A DNA stretch of 64,000 bases from Cristatella mucedo (GCA_009760855.2 WPIO01000043.1:2452501-2516500); one strand, 5' to 3'; shown: positions 43,151-55,153, counted from the first letter of the stretch. Program-made: numbers and translations. The notes: generated by a model from the letters alone, not told the origin.

Positions 43151-44795
43151 ACGACACTTGCTGACACGCTCGACGAGTTTGCAGCTCTGACAAAGCGCAC
43201 TGTACACCCTTGCCCAGACGGCATATGGTTTATCACAGACATTAAATAACCAGGTCTACTAAGCGAAAACTTGAAAAGCATAAAAAGAACAGGACATGCT
43301 GTCTATCGACAGGCATATGAAGAAGCTAGATAGATAGAAAAAGAAGAAGATACTGTAGGTCGTACCAATCGATCCTAGCAAAGGCCAAGTCTAGTTTCTA
43401 TAAAAACATTGTTGAATCACGGATGCACATTGCAAAAATGCTGATGTCGACGATCAACCATCTCCTCAACTGCACAGAGATTAGCTCCTTACCTGTAGAA
43501 ATCACTTGCACTGCTCTGCAGTGGTTCAGGTCCTATCTCACTGGGAGACTCCTGAATATTGACGTAAATGGACAAAGCTCATCCTAGGTACCTCTGAAAT
43601 ATGGGGTACCTCAGGGCTCCATTCTAGGTCAGGTTCTTTTCACGGTTTATACTGTTCCTCTTGCTGATTAGATTGCCGAGCACAATCAAGTCTGTAACTT
43701 CTATGCATATGACACTCAGTTGTACCTTTGCTTTGATCCATCCCAGCCTTCGAGTACCTCAAATTCTCTCCACTCACTTGCTGCATTTATTCATGACAAC
43801 CGAAAATGGATAGCAGCAAATCTTCTAAAACTAAACTATAATAATACTAACTTACTAGTTATGGGAAAATCCGCTGCGATTCAGAAATTAGAAAAACTGC
43901 TGCTCAAAATTGGCTCAGCCAGAATATGTCCTCTTGAATCAGGTCGACACCTAGGTGTCATGTTCCAAAGTGACTTCTCATTAGACGACCACATCAGTTC
44001 CACAGTCAAATCTGCTTACTTTTAGCCTCATAACCTTGCTCAAATTCAGGCTTGTTTAGATAAGCATACCACGTCTAAGTTGGTCCATGCATTTATGAGA
44101 TCCGTCTTGACTTTTGCAATGCACTGCTTGCTTGCTTACCAGTATGTGCAATCAGGTGATTACAGCTGGTGAAAAACTCAGCAGCTAGGCTTGTCTGTCG
44201 TGAGCTTAGTAGTTGTCACATCACACAACTTCTCGCCAAGCTGCACTGGCTACCAGTCAAGCAATGGATAAACGTCAAGGTTTCGTCTCTTACTTTTAGG
44301 TCACTTGATTCTTTGGCTCCAGCCTATCTCTCAGATCTACTCCCCCTCTAGGCCAAGCATCGTACCACCTGCTTATAAGAATCCAACAATTTACCAATAC
44401 CTCGTAGAAACCTTAAATCCTCTGGAGACCGGGCATTTAGCTGATATGTTCCCAAAACCTTAAACTCACTTCAGACTTGCTTCAGAACATCCCCTGACTT
44501 AACCGCATTTAAAAAGAAGTTAAAACACGCTTATTGAGGACAGCATTTAGTCATTCCGTGATTCTTCCTGCATGTGCTTATACGTGCTGACACTGTGCAT
44601 GCTGCCACTAACCACATTTGCATGCTGACCCTATGCATGTCGACCCTAACCATGTTATTGATGCCGTATATCAAGCATGATAACACCAACCATTCAAGTG
44701 CGTTTGTTTTTGCAGCATATTTAAAGCGCCTAGCAAGAGATTTAGTTCTCCAAGGGCGCATTATCAAGTGCATAATTATAATTATTTTTTTTATT
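43151..44795 (+). mobile_element. LINE-A copy with internal deletion, head-to-tail with the previous one
   Basis: Begins in the linker (ACACGACACTTGCTGACACG; Leu-Ala-Asp-Thr-Leu-Asp-Glu-Phe), runs to about 43500, then jumps to ACTGCTCTGCAGTGGTTCAG, so motif A is missing. Motif B reads [15 protein letters not shown] and the catalytic box is YAYD (about 43702-43713). ORFs at 43720-44025 and 44169-44351 give the thumb and C-terminal region. The hairpin and ATT-rich tail end near 44795. Confidence 0.88.
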
Positions 44796-44879
44796 ATTAT
44801 TAAGTTCACTTGCGATTTCCTATAATGATGAAATGCATTACAATAATTCATTAAATTTTAGTTTGTTTGCGTGTCATTT

Positions 44880-45265
44880 GGTCATTGTTGGTCGTTGCTC
44901 CAGTACGGATTGCATTCCGTGCTTTAGGATAGTACGAGGCAAAGCCTTTGTCTGCAACGGATGTTCGGTGGGTTAAAGAATCAGCTAAATGACTATTGTG
45001 AGTAGAACCGGTGGTAGATGAGTAGCCGAATGAAGGATTAGTTCTGAAAGGTAGCCCTTAACCAGATAATGCAGGGACCTAAATTTGAGTGCTGAAACGG
45101 TAAATATACGTCAACCCTTCTTTTGTAGCCTTATAAGGTCGCATGAAATGGTATGCAGCAGCTATTAAGACTGAGGACAGGTAATTTTGCACAGCAAAGC
45201 GGCACCAAAAGTAGGGCATTATTGTTCAACCACAGTTCCTAAAAAGAATGCACAGTTCAGAATTG
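44880..45265 (-). mobile_element. Very diverged LINE-A fragment
   Basis: + strand GTGCTTTAGGATAGTACGAG and TAATGCAGGGACCTAAATTT parallel the antisense C-terminal blocks CAGGCTTTGGGAGCATACGA and GAATGAAGGGACCTAAAAGT. The similarity is weak but in the right order. Confidence 0.45.
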
Positions 45266-45399
45266 AAATTTACGGGCATTTAAAAACATATAGCGGAAAC
45301 CCTGACTAAGTTATCCGAATGGTTAGCTTCATTACAGAGTCTAAATTTACAGTACTTAAATGCAGAGCTTATCGTATCCTCAATTATACGGTACGAAAT

Positions 45400-46040
45400 G
45401 GGTATCACCTCCACGTTGGTCAGTGAATTTGTGACATCCCGTCTTGACTTATGTAACTCACTGCTTGCTGGTCTACGAGCCTGAGCAATCAGGCGCTTAC
45501 AACTAGTGCACAACTCTGGGGCTTGCTTTGTCGGTCGTGAGCGTCGCAGTTGTGACAATGCATCGTCCTGCAATGGCTTCCAGCCAAGCATGATCTCGCC
45601 TTTAAGTTTTTGTCACTCACTTGTAGGTCCATTCATTATTTTACTCCAGCCTACCTATCATATATATTGCCCTACGGGTCGGTGCTTTGCAGAACTCGCT
45701 TTCCGGAAATTAATTGTTTACCTACAACTCCTGTAAATCTCAAATCCTTTGGCGAACTTGTCCTTAGTTCGTTCGCTGCCAAAGCCTGAAATTCATCCCG
45801 ACTTCCGTCACGAAATCTCCTGACTTTCCCATATCAAAACAAGCATCTAAAACACACCTATTTATCACAGTGTTATTTTTTCAGAAATTCAATCTTTAAG
45901 TGCTCATACGTGCTGTGACTTTTCAGGCTGACACTAACCATGCTTGCATGCTGACCCAGTGCATTTCACCCCTAAGCATTTTATCCTTGTTTTTTTATTG
46001 AGCATATTACCACTAGCCATTCCATCTTTTTTCCTGTGCG
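45400..46040 (+). mobile_element. LINE-A 3' portion, diverged
   Basis: TTGGTCAGTGAATTTGTGAC, CTTGACTTATGTAACTCACT, GTGCACAACTCTGGGGCTTG and the C-terminal and 3' UTR blocks up to the TTGAGCATATTACCACTAGC region. It ends about 95 bp before the last exon. Confidence 0.8.
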
Positions 46041-46135
46041 CAGCGAAGCTAACGTAGGAATGCTCTAAGCCACTGAATGTTCAAATTAAAACTTTATCGA
46101 TGGTAAGCCGACATGCTAAATGTATTCCTTTTCAG

Positions 46136-46252
46136 GTTTTGGCAACCGGGGCATCTATTCTCTTACTGCACTTAAGACCAGCGCTCTCCAGGTGCAGGAC
46201 TAAGTCAGCTGACTGCGATAAAGAAAGGACCTCTCTGCTGCAGCTTGACTAG
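46136..46252 (+). CDS. SLC18B1-like: MFS transporter (SLC18B1-like), last coding exon
   Basis: Acceptor ATTCCTTTTCAG, phase 0, 38 codons and a TAG at 46250-46252. The first residues, VLATGASILLLHL, extend the hydrophobic run VTLLM of the TM11 exon to complete TM12. The remainder (RPALSRCRTKSADCDKERTS) is a basic cytosolic tail ending LLQLD. It is recognised by frame continuity, the strong acceptor and hydrophobicity rather than by a motif. The competing alternative is read-through of the preceding donor to a stop at 39771. No clear AATAAA follows within the next several hundred bases. Confidence 0.7.
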   Translation, partial: VLATGASILLLHLRPALSRCRTKSADCDKERTSLLQLD

Positions 46253-47318
46253 CTTTCAGCGAATGCGGATTTAAGCATGACCCTTTGCTTGGCAGTCCTC
46301 CAGGCTGCAGCTGTAACTGGCTGTCAACATGGTAGAGACTGCATTCTCCTTCAATGCATTTGCCTCAAACTTCAACGCTAGCAAAACTATGTGCTAAGCT
46401 GATGCAAAAGAATAAGATGGTTTCATATTTGCAACATGCAGTCGCAGAAGTTTGTTGCGAAACAGAACCATTTCAGTTTTCTTTCGCAATCAAAGCTGGA
46501 AACCGCAAATGAAATAACGAATTGTCATTATAACTACAGCTACACTAGTTATAAAATTCAGCCCGTCTGGATATTCGGAGTCTCTGTGGGGGCTCTTAAT
46601 CTATAATCTTGAGGATGGAGAGAAGCCTCACAATCTGGCAAGGCTATATAGACTTTACGTGGTTAAATGAGGCCTACAATATTTGAAAAACGCAACAAAG
46701 TTTCCAGTTTACTATTTAAATGAGCTCTAATGCTGCTTTGGTTATGATGAAAATATGTAGCTCAATTTTTCCTTATATGGCTGCTTCCAGAAGCTAAGTT
46801 ACAGCTGAGCATTCTACCACAGGATATACGGAAAATTTTCAGACACATTATTTATAAAATGTAGATAGTGGTGCTCGAACTTGATAGATCATTGAAATTT
46901 TGCTTAGCCACAATTTCCTTACAAAGCCTAATGCTTATTTTTAATAGCCTCTTTTTCAAGAAGCTCAACAAAGTATAGACCTTATAGTCACGTGCATTGT
47001 CAGCACGAGGCTATAGCACAAACCCCTAATTTATGCCGGGCATTGTGTCCATTCTCTTAGTAAATTGCCGCTCATTTAATTTTTTGCTTAGCAACCCTTT
47101 TGAATGCACCTTCTTTTATAGCAGGCTCCTGACTGCAAATAGCCATAACTTTTGCCTTTATTATTAACTGTCGAGTTAATCAATTTCCTTAGTAGCCTGT
47201 TAACTGTGCTTTTTAATTCCCACGCCCCAGCAGCCGCAGGCATGTTTAAACTCTTAATTCCTTGTTTAAACTGTTCTGAGACAAATGAGGGATTTTGTGG
47301 TGCTGCATCACTTTTTAT
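46253..47318. other. Probable 3' UTR and downstream flank
   Basis: Transposon-poor AT-rich DNA. The 3' end of the transporter mRNA should lie here. The only near-signals are variants such as AATAAG (about 46410). Confidence 0.4.
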
Positions 47319-47525
47319 CCAACTCTCTCTCTTTCTCTCTCGCTTTTTCTCTCTCTCTCTCTCTCTTTCTCTCTTTCTCTCTCTCTCTCTCTTTATATAT
47401 ATATATATATTATATTATATATATATATATAATATTATAATAATATATTATAATAATATATAATATATATATATAATATATAATATAATAATTATATTAT
47501 ATTATATTTTATATATATATATATT
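47319..47525. repeat. (CT)n then (AT)n/(AAT)n compound microsatellite
   Basis: CT-rich run at 47322-47392, then AT and ATAATATT repeats to about 47524. The spurious Ser-Leu/Ile-Tyr ORF 47152-47463 runs into it. Confidence 0.93.
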
Positions 47526-48321
47526 CCCCTTTCCTTTCTTTTCCTTCTCAGTTTTTATAACTTTTTCTTAATGTGGGCAGCTATACATTTGCTTTGGGCT
47601 GAGGCAGAGCTGGCAGAAACGGTTAATTTTCTACTCTGACTTCTCCAGCTTGAGACTGCAGACATGTCCTGGGCCGTCTAATATAGCCACCTGTATCTAA
47701 TCAAGACAAGTGTAAGCAAGTGGCATTACATCTTCAACGTACAGTATTGCCTTTCAGCGAGCGTCCGGCTGCTTTGTGGCTCACTACAATTAGTGCTGAC
47801 AGAACTTTTCGGCTCCAGCTTGGCAGGCCCTACACTAGTCTTTAACTCAGTGTATCTTGCTAACCAGCTGTTTAACTAGTCAGTAACTGTGAGTGTCTTG
47901 TGCAATTTAATGCGTTTGTCTAAACACGACATCTAGGTTTTTTGGGTTGCTTACGTAATACCTTGCACGTCATTTGATCTCATTTACTGCTTTACTGCCA
48001 CTGATTTGTGAAGCGCCTGAAAAAATTCTTGATTTTCTCGGGGCATCCATGCATAATACATTACTACAGCTATCATTAGTATTATTACTTTGATTTATTC
48101 TTAGCACGACGACACCCGAACTTTTAAGAACGGTTAGTGACTTGCAAGTGGAGCACGAATTTGTGCAGTAACACAGACAAAAGCACGACCATGCCAGCGA
48201 CCAAGAGCTTCCACACCTCATCATAGCAAGTCCATATTCACAATGCAGATAAATCTTTTTCGGCTGCAATAGATTGTTGGGTTTGCTTTTAACTTGATAC
48301 CTAGGTCATTAATTTAATTCC
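47526..48321. other. Unassigned; SINE-A tail at about 48003-48055
   Basis: TTTGTGAAGCGCCTGAAAAA followed by TTTCTCGGGGCATCCATGCA resembles a SINE-A 3' end on the + strand. The rest is unassigned. Confidence 0.5.
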
Positions 48322-48681
48322 TTGACTAGGCGAAGCTGTTTCGCTGATGGCAAGTACAGACTAAAACTGCTAGCCCTATTCAGCCGTTACGTGAAGGAGC
48401 CGTTACGTGAAACAGTCCGACAAGTAAGCTGGCGAGAATTATACAGCTGCTGTGAATTACACCAACGGCTTGGTAGCATTGAGCTGAGATCAGCTAAAAT
48501 GTCTACGCCGATTATGGAAGCATACCAAAGTTCTTTGTGTATCGCACAAACTTTATGGGTTCTTTGCCATTCGTTCTTGCATGATGAGTTCGTGACGGTA
48601 ACAGTACAGCAACCACAAATAAGGAATATTAGTTGCCATCTAGCTCGTTTAGCTTACCACCATGTCTTTGTGGTATTTTAG
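48322..48681 (+). CDS. Hypothetical 119-residue ORF
   Basis: Starts MTRRSCFADGKYRLKLLALF, Arg/Leu/Ser/Cys-rich, ending YHHVFVVF. No domain recognised, not part of any repeat seen here, and no splice partner. It could be an orphan exon, a decayed transposon ORF or chance. Confidence 0.22.
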   Translation: MTRRSCFADGKYRLKLLALFSRYVKEPLRETVRQVSWRELYSCCELHQRLGSIELRSAKMSTPIMEAYQSSLCIAQTLWVLCHSFLHDEFVTVTVQQPQIRNISCHLARLAYHHVFVVF

Positions 48682-48786
48682 GCCATGCTAGACCTGCAGC
48701 TTCTATGTTGAAGCACCCCGACACGTGCGTCCCATGCTGACCCTGTGTCATGCTGGTGCTGGTGAGGACTTCAGTGGCTGTATATA

Positions 48787-49026
48787 GTGTTTGGGCTAAT
48801 TAGTGTGCTCTCCTTGATGTCTGCCATTGGGAACTATCAGTCGGATGATTTCCTATCATTCGACCTCTACAGTGCCGCTATGAAGCACAGCATTCGATCG
48901 GACCTGGCTAATGCTGCCTTCGACATAGAGATTGGTGACACGGTCCTCTCTGCACTAACCGACTACCCGGTAATCTTCACCACATCACCTGACTGGCTAC
49001 AGCAGCTCCATTTAGAGACGGAATAG
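48787..49026 (+). CDS. Hypothetical 79-residue ORF, acidic
   Basis: Reads MFGLISVLSLMSAIGNYQSD at its start, then an acidic, globular-looking sequence containing FDLYSAAMKHSIRSDLANA and IEIGDTVLSALTDYPVIF. Composition is protein-like (Asp/Leu/Ala/Ser) rather than low-complexity. An in-frame TAG follows at 49024. I do not recognise the family. Nearby + strand sequence to about 49340 is slightly GC-richer, so this may be a relic of a larger gene or transposon. Confidence 0.28.
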   Translation: MFGLISVLSLMSAIGNYQSDDFLSFDLYSAAMKHSIRSDLANAAFDIEIGDTVLSALTDYPVIFTTSPDWLQQLHLETE

Positions 49027-49375
49027 TCGACTTCTATCACTGGCACGTGCTTTCTTACTGGGAATCGTCGATTGGTTGGCAACCTCGGAAAATGCCTATC
49101 GTCTCGGCTCATTTGCACCTGCTTCCCCGAACACGGATGAATGTGGAACGCTCAAGCTAAATTTTAAAAGGCATGGCAATACCTTAGGAGAAACGTAGAC
49201 ATTGTCCAAGCCTCACTCTTCACCCCATGCCTGCTGCTGCTTGCAAGATAACTGGTTCTCCTGCTCAGCTTAGACTATCTAGGGCTAGGATGGCAGCGCC
49301 AACCCATGCTAGAGCCGCATTGACTTACAGGTTACTAAGCTACGCAAAATGTAGGTGCATATTAACAATTTTCGG
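49027..49375. other. Unassigned, moderately GC-rich
   Basis: No recognised feature. Confidence 0.35.
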
Positions 49376-49460
49376 ATAATAATATTAGCTCACTTAATAT
49401 AGCATCCTCAGAGAACCCAATATGTTTGTAGGTGCATTACATTTTAGCCGTAAGAAGCGA
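49376..49460 (-). mobile_element. LINE-A terminal fragment
   Basis: + strand ATAATAATATTAGCTCACTT, then CCTCAGAGAACCCAATATGT and GGTGCATTACATTTTAG: tail and hairpin of LINE-A in antisense. Confidence 0.7.
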
Positions 49461-50398
49461 GTTAGCAAAATGTAGATTGCAGAATGGTAGAGCCCAGTTT
49501 TCACATGTGCGACAAATTGTATGAAGAGATTCGTATTTAGCTGCCACATATTAGCCCTAGCATCCCCTGTTCGTTGCTGATACAGGAGGCATTCTTAAAC
49601 AGCTCAAACCTCTGGGTGCAAAGAACCGGCTTTGCTAGAAAGGCTGCTCGTTAGGCATCTTTTCCAGACTGCTACACACATTGAGGGTCTCTAAAATGAC
49701 GCAAAGTGCTAGTTGATGAAATATGAGTTCGTGGACACATGTATGCTTCGTTTCAGAGACAGAAAAAAAAGCTAGAATCCAGTTGAATGTGACTACATTT
49801 TGGCCGTGTGACACCGACGAATTCACAAAAATAGGATTCACGTGTGGTTCTGATTAATCCACTTAGAACTTCATTTGGTTTACATGTGAAATGTTCGTCC
49901 TCTCGCAAGTCCTGATTCCACTGTCGACATCCGAATCATCTAGGATTATCAAATAGTCAATCAAGTTTAGCTTGAGGTCTGAGGGCTGAGGGCTGCTTGA
50001 GGGCAGGCTTGATGGGCATGATTGAGGCAGGGCATGGAGCTTGAAAGTCGAATACTCTATTGGGTAATGTAAGATCGGAATCGACGGAATCGGAAACAAT
50101 TTTATTCATTCTGCTGACCATGAAGCTAAAAAAGGATCGAGTAGATAGCGTCAGGGACATGCAATCCCGCCGCTCACCGAGATGCAAGTTAGGTTAAGAT
50201 GGCATTAGATATAAGAGATGACAATTTTTCAGATACTGCACAGGCAATTCACTACCATGATATACTTTATATGTGGTCATTGCTCAGATGGATTCGTGTG
50301 AATTACAATATTCTCATATATTAACCAATGTCTCAATCATTTGAGTGCTAAGCTTTGCAATAGTAGTAACATTTATTTACTGGTTATCGAAACCGACG
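49461..50398. other. Unassigned intergenic sequence
   Basis: Several short ORFs without recognisable domains. A short pseudo-repeat (CTTGAGG...GCTTGAGGG) lies near 49970-50005. Confidence 0.4.
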
Positions 50399-50470
50399 AA
50401 AGAGATAGATATATAGAGAGAGACAGACAGACGACAGGACGAACAGACAGACAGAAGGGCAGAGGAGAGA
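50399..50470. repeat. Purine-rich (GA)n/(ACAG)n microsatellite
   Basis: AGAGATAGATATATAGAG then ACAGACAGACG / GACAGACAGAAGG units. Confidence 0.8.
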
Positions 50471-50743
50471 GTAAGAGGAGAATGCTGTATTGTGGAAATG
50501 CGGCTCCTGCAATTCCTGCTCTCACTCTTCCTCTCGATAAACACACACTATCCAGGGTTATATTTCTTGGACGCTTCCTTGATTATGCGGCAAGTTCGAG
50601 CCAGAATATTTACTTGGAATTCACCCCCTTCGAACACAGCCAGTCCGAACTGGACCCTCGTCCCTTCGCAATGACTTGCCCACTACTGTATCACTAATTG
50701 CAATATCACAGACTAGCAAAACATTAAAGAGCGTATTAAGGAT

Positions 50744-51715
50744 ACTAAATTTGACATAGCTCCCTCAGAAAACTCAATCTCTTTCTAGGCACTTCACGAT
50801 CACTTTAAAAGAAGCACACGATCAAATATTTAGTGGAAGCACACTCAATAACAACGAGAACGACAAGGTAGGGCGTCGTTCACAATGTGATTACACAAGT
50901 ATGGTCAGTCTCAGCATGCACAGTGTCAGTTAGCAAAGAAACACAATAGACAAAAAAGCCTACTCATTAAATGCTGTGACTGATAAATGTGCTTTACCTT
51001 CTTTTTCAAAGGCATCGAGTGAGGGAATGTTGTGAATTCATTTCAAAATGAGTTCCAGGTATTCAGATAATAAGAACTAAAGGTTTAGCTCCAAATGATT
51101 TGAGATTTTTTCAAGGAATAGGTAAATGATTACATTCCAAAAACCTGGTGATATGATGCTAAGCCTAGTTGGTGAATACATCGGATAGGTAGGTTGAAGT
51201 CAAATCATGAAGCGACATAAAAATAAGTAACACAATCTTCATGTCAATGATTTCCTTGATTGGGAGCCAGTGCAGGTTGGCAAGAAGTAGCACGACGTTT
51301 AAAACGCCCAGCAAATGACAAGTAGCCAAGCTTAAGTTTTTGGTGCCAGCTGCAAGCACCGAATAGCAGAGACCGGTAGACTAGCTAGCAGCACGTTACT
51401 TAAGTCTAAACGGGATATCACGTATGCATGGGCTAATTTGACGTCAAATTGCTGTCTAAATTTTAGCTACGTTATCTTGAGTAAAGTAGGCAAACTTGAC
51501 TCTTGAGCTGATGTGATCTTCTAATTAAAGGTCACTTTGAAATAGGACAGCTATATTTCGTGCTAATTCAACAGGATAAACGCTGTTAGAGCCAATTATG
51601 AGCCTTAATTTGATCAATTTACGAATCACATTAGGTTTGCCCGAATCAAGTAAGCTGATTTTTTCATCACTCAATTAATAAAAGTTAGCTGGCGTCAAGG
51701 TGTGGCTGTAACGTA
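50744..51715 (-). mobile_element. LINE-A copy, 3' third, diverged
   Basis: + strand TCCCTCAGAAAACTCAATCT hairpin, CATTAAATGCTGTGACTGAT, then TTGGGAGCCAGTGCAGGTTG. The - frame 51165-51359 has LLANLHWLPIKEIIDMKIVL. It ends in the RT thumb near 51715. Confidence 0.8.
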
Positions 51716-51734
51716 CAAATACGAAAAGTGAGTT

Positions 51735-52115
51735 CATAATATATAAGAATATAAATAATAGTCATAATAGTGATTGTATTTGGTATTGCTTCCTGAGAGA
51801 ACTAAATCTCTCTAGGCACTTTACATTTTCTAAAAAAAAAAGGATGCACGATCAAATGGTCAGAGGTAGCGTGCCCGATAAAAAAAAGAAAAATTTGGTT
51901 TAGGGGACGACATGCACAGGTAGAGTTGGCATGTTATTTTGGTTGTGGCCATTTGCCGTGCTGGAGGGCTGAGAGGGTTCAGAGAGGAGGTACTGCTTAG
52001 TGTCATCTACATGTAAGAGAAAACCTAAACTGTGCCAGGCAATCACTTCGGCAAGAGCTGAAAGCAACTCTCTCTCAACACAACAGCAAGCAGCCCAGCA
52101 AGGAGTGCCCATCAG
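51735..52115 (-). mobile_element. LINE-A copy with large internal deletion
   Basis: A short tail (ATAATAGTCATAATAG), hairpin (CTGAGAGAACTAAATCTCTC) and 3' UTR to 51950, then an abrupt jump to the catalytic-box region. The - frame 51900-52121 has LGFLLHVDDTKQYLL with VDD and PSQPSSTANG. Confidence 0.75.
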
Positions 52116-52564
52116 TGACATGGAGCTTCTGTCACCTTATAGCCAAAGCTCACTTGGTTTGCTTTAAAGGTCCTTCTACAGGATGTGCGAGGAGAGGGCC
52201 ATCGAGCCAACACCTGGCTCTAAGAGCTTCTATGGAACGCCTCATTCCGGTCGAAAGGTTGCTAACCCAGCTGTAGAGACGGCTGCAACGTGATCGCACA
52301 TCGGCACTTCGCCCTCCCTGATGATGGCAGCGGAGTTGCAGCTGAGACGGAGAATAAATACCTCTTCCCTGCGTCCCTACAAGTTCGAGAGGCAGTTTAC
52401 TCGTTTTCCATGAACGTTAGTAGCAGAGTGGACCTATATTTTTCGGCAGGTTGTGCCTTTAGGAAAACATAATAACACAAAATAATAACACATTGCTACA
52501 GTGTCCTAAGACCTAAGTTAGCATAGCCATTGTTCTCTTAAAAGCAATAATCTTGCTGTTTATC
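52116..52564. other. Unassigned sequence
   Basis: Slightly GC-rich at 52160-52400, with AATAAATACC near 52354. No recognised gene or repeat. Confidence 0.35.
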
Positions 52565-54172
52565 GAGCATGGTAGAACGAATGAGAACAACGATTGGTCT
52601 GGCAGACGAGGCACTGCCTTGGTTTAAATCGTACTTGTCTAATCGCATTTAATCTGAGTCGTGTGGATCATTACTCACGCACGATACAGGTCACCTGTGG
52701 AATCCCTTAAGGGTCCATTACCGGTCTCTTGTTGCTCTCCATGTATACTCAACCTGTGGGAAAAGTGGTCAAGGCCCATGGAATAGGATTACCCTTTTCT
52801 GCTGACGATAGTCAGCTGTATATTGTCATTCAAACCGTCGCAATCAGCTGCAACAACTGAGAAACTGATTACTTGCGTTGCCCACATTCGATCCAGGGCG
52901 TCGGAAAACTTCTTGAAACTAAATGACGAAAAAAGTGACTGCTGCTCATAGGACACCCCAAGCGCTTGGCTGGATTAAAAGGTTCTTCAAATAGTTGATG
53001 CTGTTATTCGACCATCCCCGTCTGGTCGAAGTTTAGATTTCGTTTTCGACAGCTGCCTCAATTTTAAAAACTTCATTCAGAAGACTGCTTCTACAGCTGG
53101 CCATCACGTCCGATCCCTGTCCAAGATTATTAGCTGTCTTCCACAGTGGCATGCGAAAAATGTAACTATCTCTGTATTTCTGTATCTTGTATTCATATCT
53201 ATATATCTATATCTATTTATATCTTGTATTTATATCTATATTTATATCTTTATAGCTCTGTATTTCTGTATCTTGTATTTATATCTATATATCTATATCT
53301 ATTTATATCTTGTATTTATATCTATATTTATATCTTTATAGCTCTGTATTTCTGTATCTTGTATTTATATCTATATATATATATCTATTAATATCTTGTA
53401 TTTATATCTATATTTATATCTTTATAGCTCTGTATTTCTGTATCTTGTATTTATATCTATATATCTATATCTATTTATATCTTGTATTTATATCTATATT
53501 TATATCTTTATAGCTCTGTATTTCTGTATCTCGGCTTGATTATTGTAAATTCCCTTTGGCTTCTACCAAGAAAAGCAACTAAGCTACTGCAGCTGACTGA
53601 ATACGGCTGCAAGGCTAGTCTTTAAGTCCCAGAAGTTGTATCATGTCTCCTTTGCTAAAAGAGCTAGGATGGATGTCGGTTGAGCAACGGATAAAGAGTA
53701 AAGTTCTTACACTGACCCATAAGGCCCGCCGCGGCTTGGCTACTTTGTGCCTAGCAAAACTGCTGCAACAGTTTCAGCCTCTTCGTGCCCTCAGGTCCTG
53801 TGTGGACAATAAATTAGCCGTTTCATTCCTCTGCTTAAAGACCATTGGCGACAGAAACTTTAGCTGTGCAGGTCCTAGACTGTGGACTCGCTTCCACAAT
53901 TCTTAAGCAACGCCAACTATTCTCCTGCTGCCGACTATGGCTCATCCTTGTCAGTGGACCTGAGCTGCTACTTCTTCTACTCACTACCTCAACTGCTCTC
54001 CTGACTCAGCTTTACTTCCTAATCTCCATTTGTTGAGGAAGAAGTAGTCGGTTTGCTACCGAATGCGTAAGGCAAGCTACTTAGATGTGAGTGGGGTATA
54101 CAAAACTCTCCTGCGTAACACCAACTTAGTCTCTTTGGCTCTCTGGAGTTACAGATGGAGAAACATTACATT
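52565..54172 (+). mobile_element. LINE-B copy interrupted by a minisatellite
   Basis: TTIGLADEALPWFKSYLSN start, motif B region near 52700, a GYHF-like box with SADDSQL near 52800, LLIGHPKRLAGLKG near 52950. An 86-bp tandem repeat at 53165-53525 sits between blocks that are adjacent in other copies. Then come ELGWMSVEQRIKSKVLTLTH (ORF 53643-53906), the C-terminal region and the terminal hairpin region (GTAACACCAAC / GGAGTTAC) with an AAACATTACATTA tail. Confidence 0.88.
53165..53525. repeat. 86-bp minisatellite, four copies plus partial
   Basis: The landmark CTCTGTATTTCTGTATCTTG starts at 53170, 53256, 53342 and 53428, and CTCTGTATTTCTGTATC again at 53514: an exact 86-bp period. The units are nearly identical and each is itself built of TATATCTA/TTTATATCT sub-repeats. 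The landmark overlaps LINE-B sequence on both flanks. Confidence 0.95.
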
Positions 54173-54262
54173 ACCACGACCATTCGATCATGTTTCCTGT
54201 GCAGTAAAGCTTAAGTGCCCAGAAAGGGATCATCTAGAAGCTCAACGAGGGCTCTATATCAA
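54173..54262 (+). mobile_element. LINE-A terminal fragment
   Basis: ACCATTCGATCATGTTTCCT, GCCCAGAAAGGGATCATCTA and GAGGGCTCTATATCAA match the decayed LINE-A end. It directly follows the LINE-B terminus. Confidence 0.65.
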
Positions 54263-54415
54263 CTGTATAACGATCGATAGTATTCTTAATATATTTATAG
54301 TCCCAATTGTATTGACAATATAGCTTTGAACTTCCGGCCTGCGAAAACGTTTAATCAATGGAGCATGAGAGTTTGGTGACATTGCTACTACGAGACAAAC
54401 GATCAGTCCCTATGA

Positions 54416-55153
54416 GTGATCCGGGAGACGACGACTAACTTACTTGTTATTGGCAAACCCAGTGTAATTCAGTTATTGGAAAGGCTGACTCTCAAAATTG
54501 GCTCTGCCAGCATATCTCCAGTTGTATCAGCTCGAAATCCAGGTGTCATATTCCAAAGCGACCTCTTGTTAGACGACCATATCAACTCCACACTCAAGTC
54601 TGCCTATTTTCAGCTTCATAACATTGCTAAAATTCGGGCTTGTTTCGATAAGGATACCACGTCCAAGTTGGTCCATGCATTCGTGACATCCAGTCTCGAC
54701 TTCTGCAACTCACTGCTTACTGGCCTACCAGCATGTGCGATCAGGCGATTGCAGCTGGTGCAAAACTCTGCAGCTAGGCTTGTCTGTCGTGAGTGTCACA
54801 GTTGCCACATTATTCCACTTCTCGCCGACCTAAACTGGCTACCAGTCAAGCAACGGATTGACTTCAAGGTATTGTCGCTCACTTTTAGGTCCCTTCATTC
54901 TATGGCTCCAGCCTATCTTTCAGATATACTACACCATCAGGCCAAGCAACGTACCACCCGCTTTTCGGAATCCAACAGTCTACAAATACCTCATACAAAC
55001 CTCAAATTGTTTGGAGACCATGCATTTAGTTCGTATGCTCCCAAAGCCTGGAACTGCATCCTGACCTGCGTCAGAACATCCCCCGACGTGACCACATTTA
55101 AAAGGAACTTAAAAACACACCTATTTAGGACAGCATTTAGTGGGTCCCTGTGA
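54416..55153 (+). pseudogene. LINE-A RT C-terminal part, open frame of 245 codons
   Basis: The frame lacks the catalytic core because of 5' truncation. It holds TTNLLVIGKPSVIQLLERL, LQLVQNSAARLVCRECHS and FGDHAFSSYAPKAWN, ending FLRTAFSGSL-like (LFRTAFSGSL). It is similar to the C-terminal half of the frame at 41471-42916. No function is expected. Confidence 0.85.

Noticed and set aside
53146-53513. Ile/Tyr/Leu-rich ORFs that look like membrane proteins
   Set aside because: Generated by the 86-bp AT-rich minisatellite inside a LINE-B copy.
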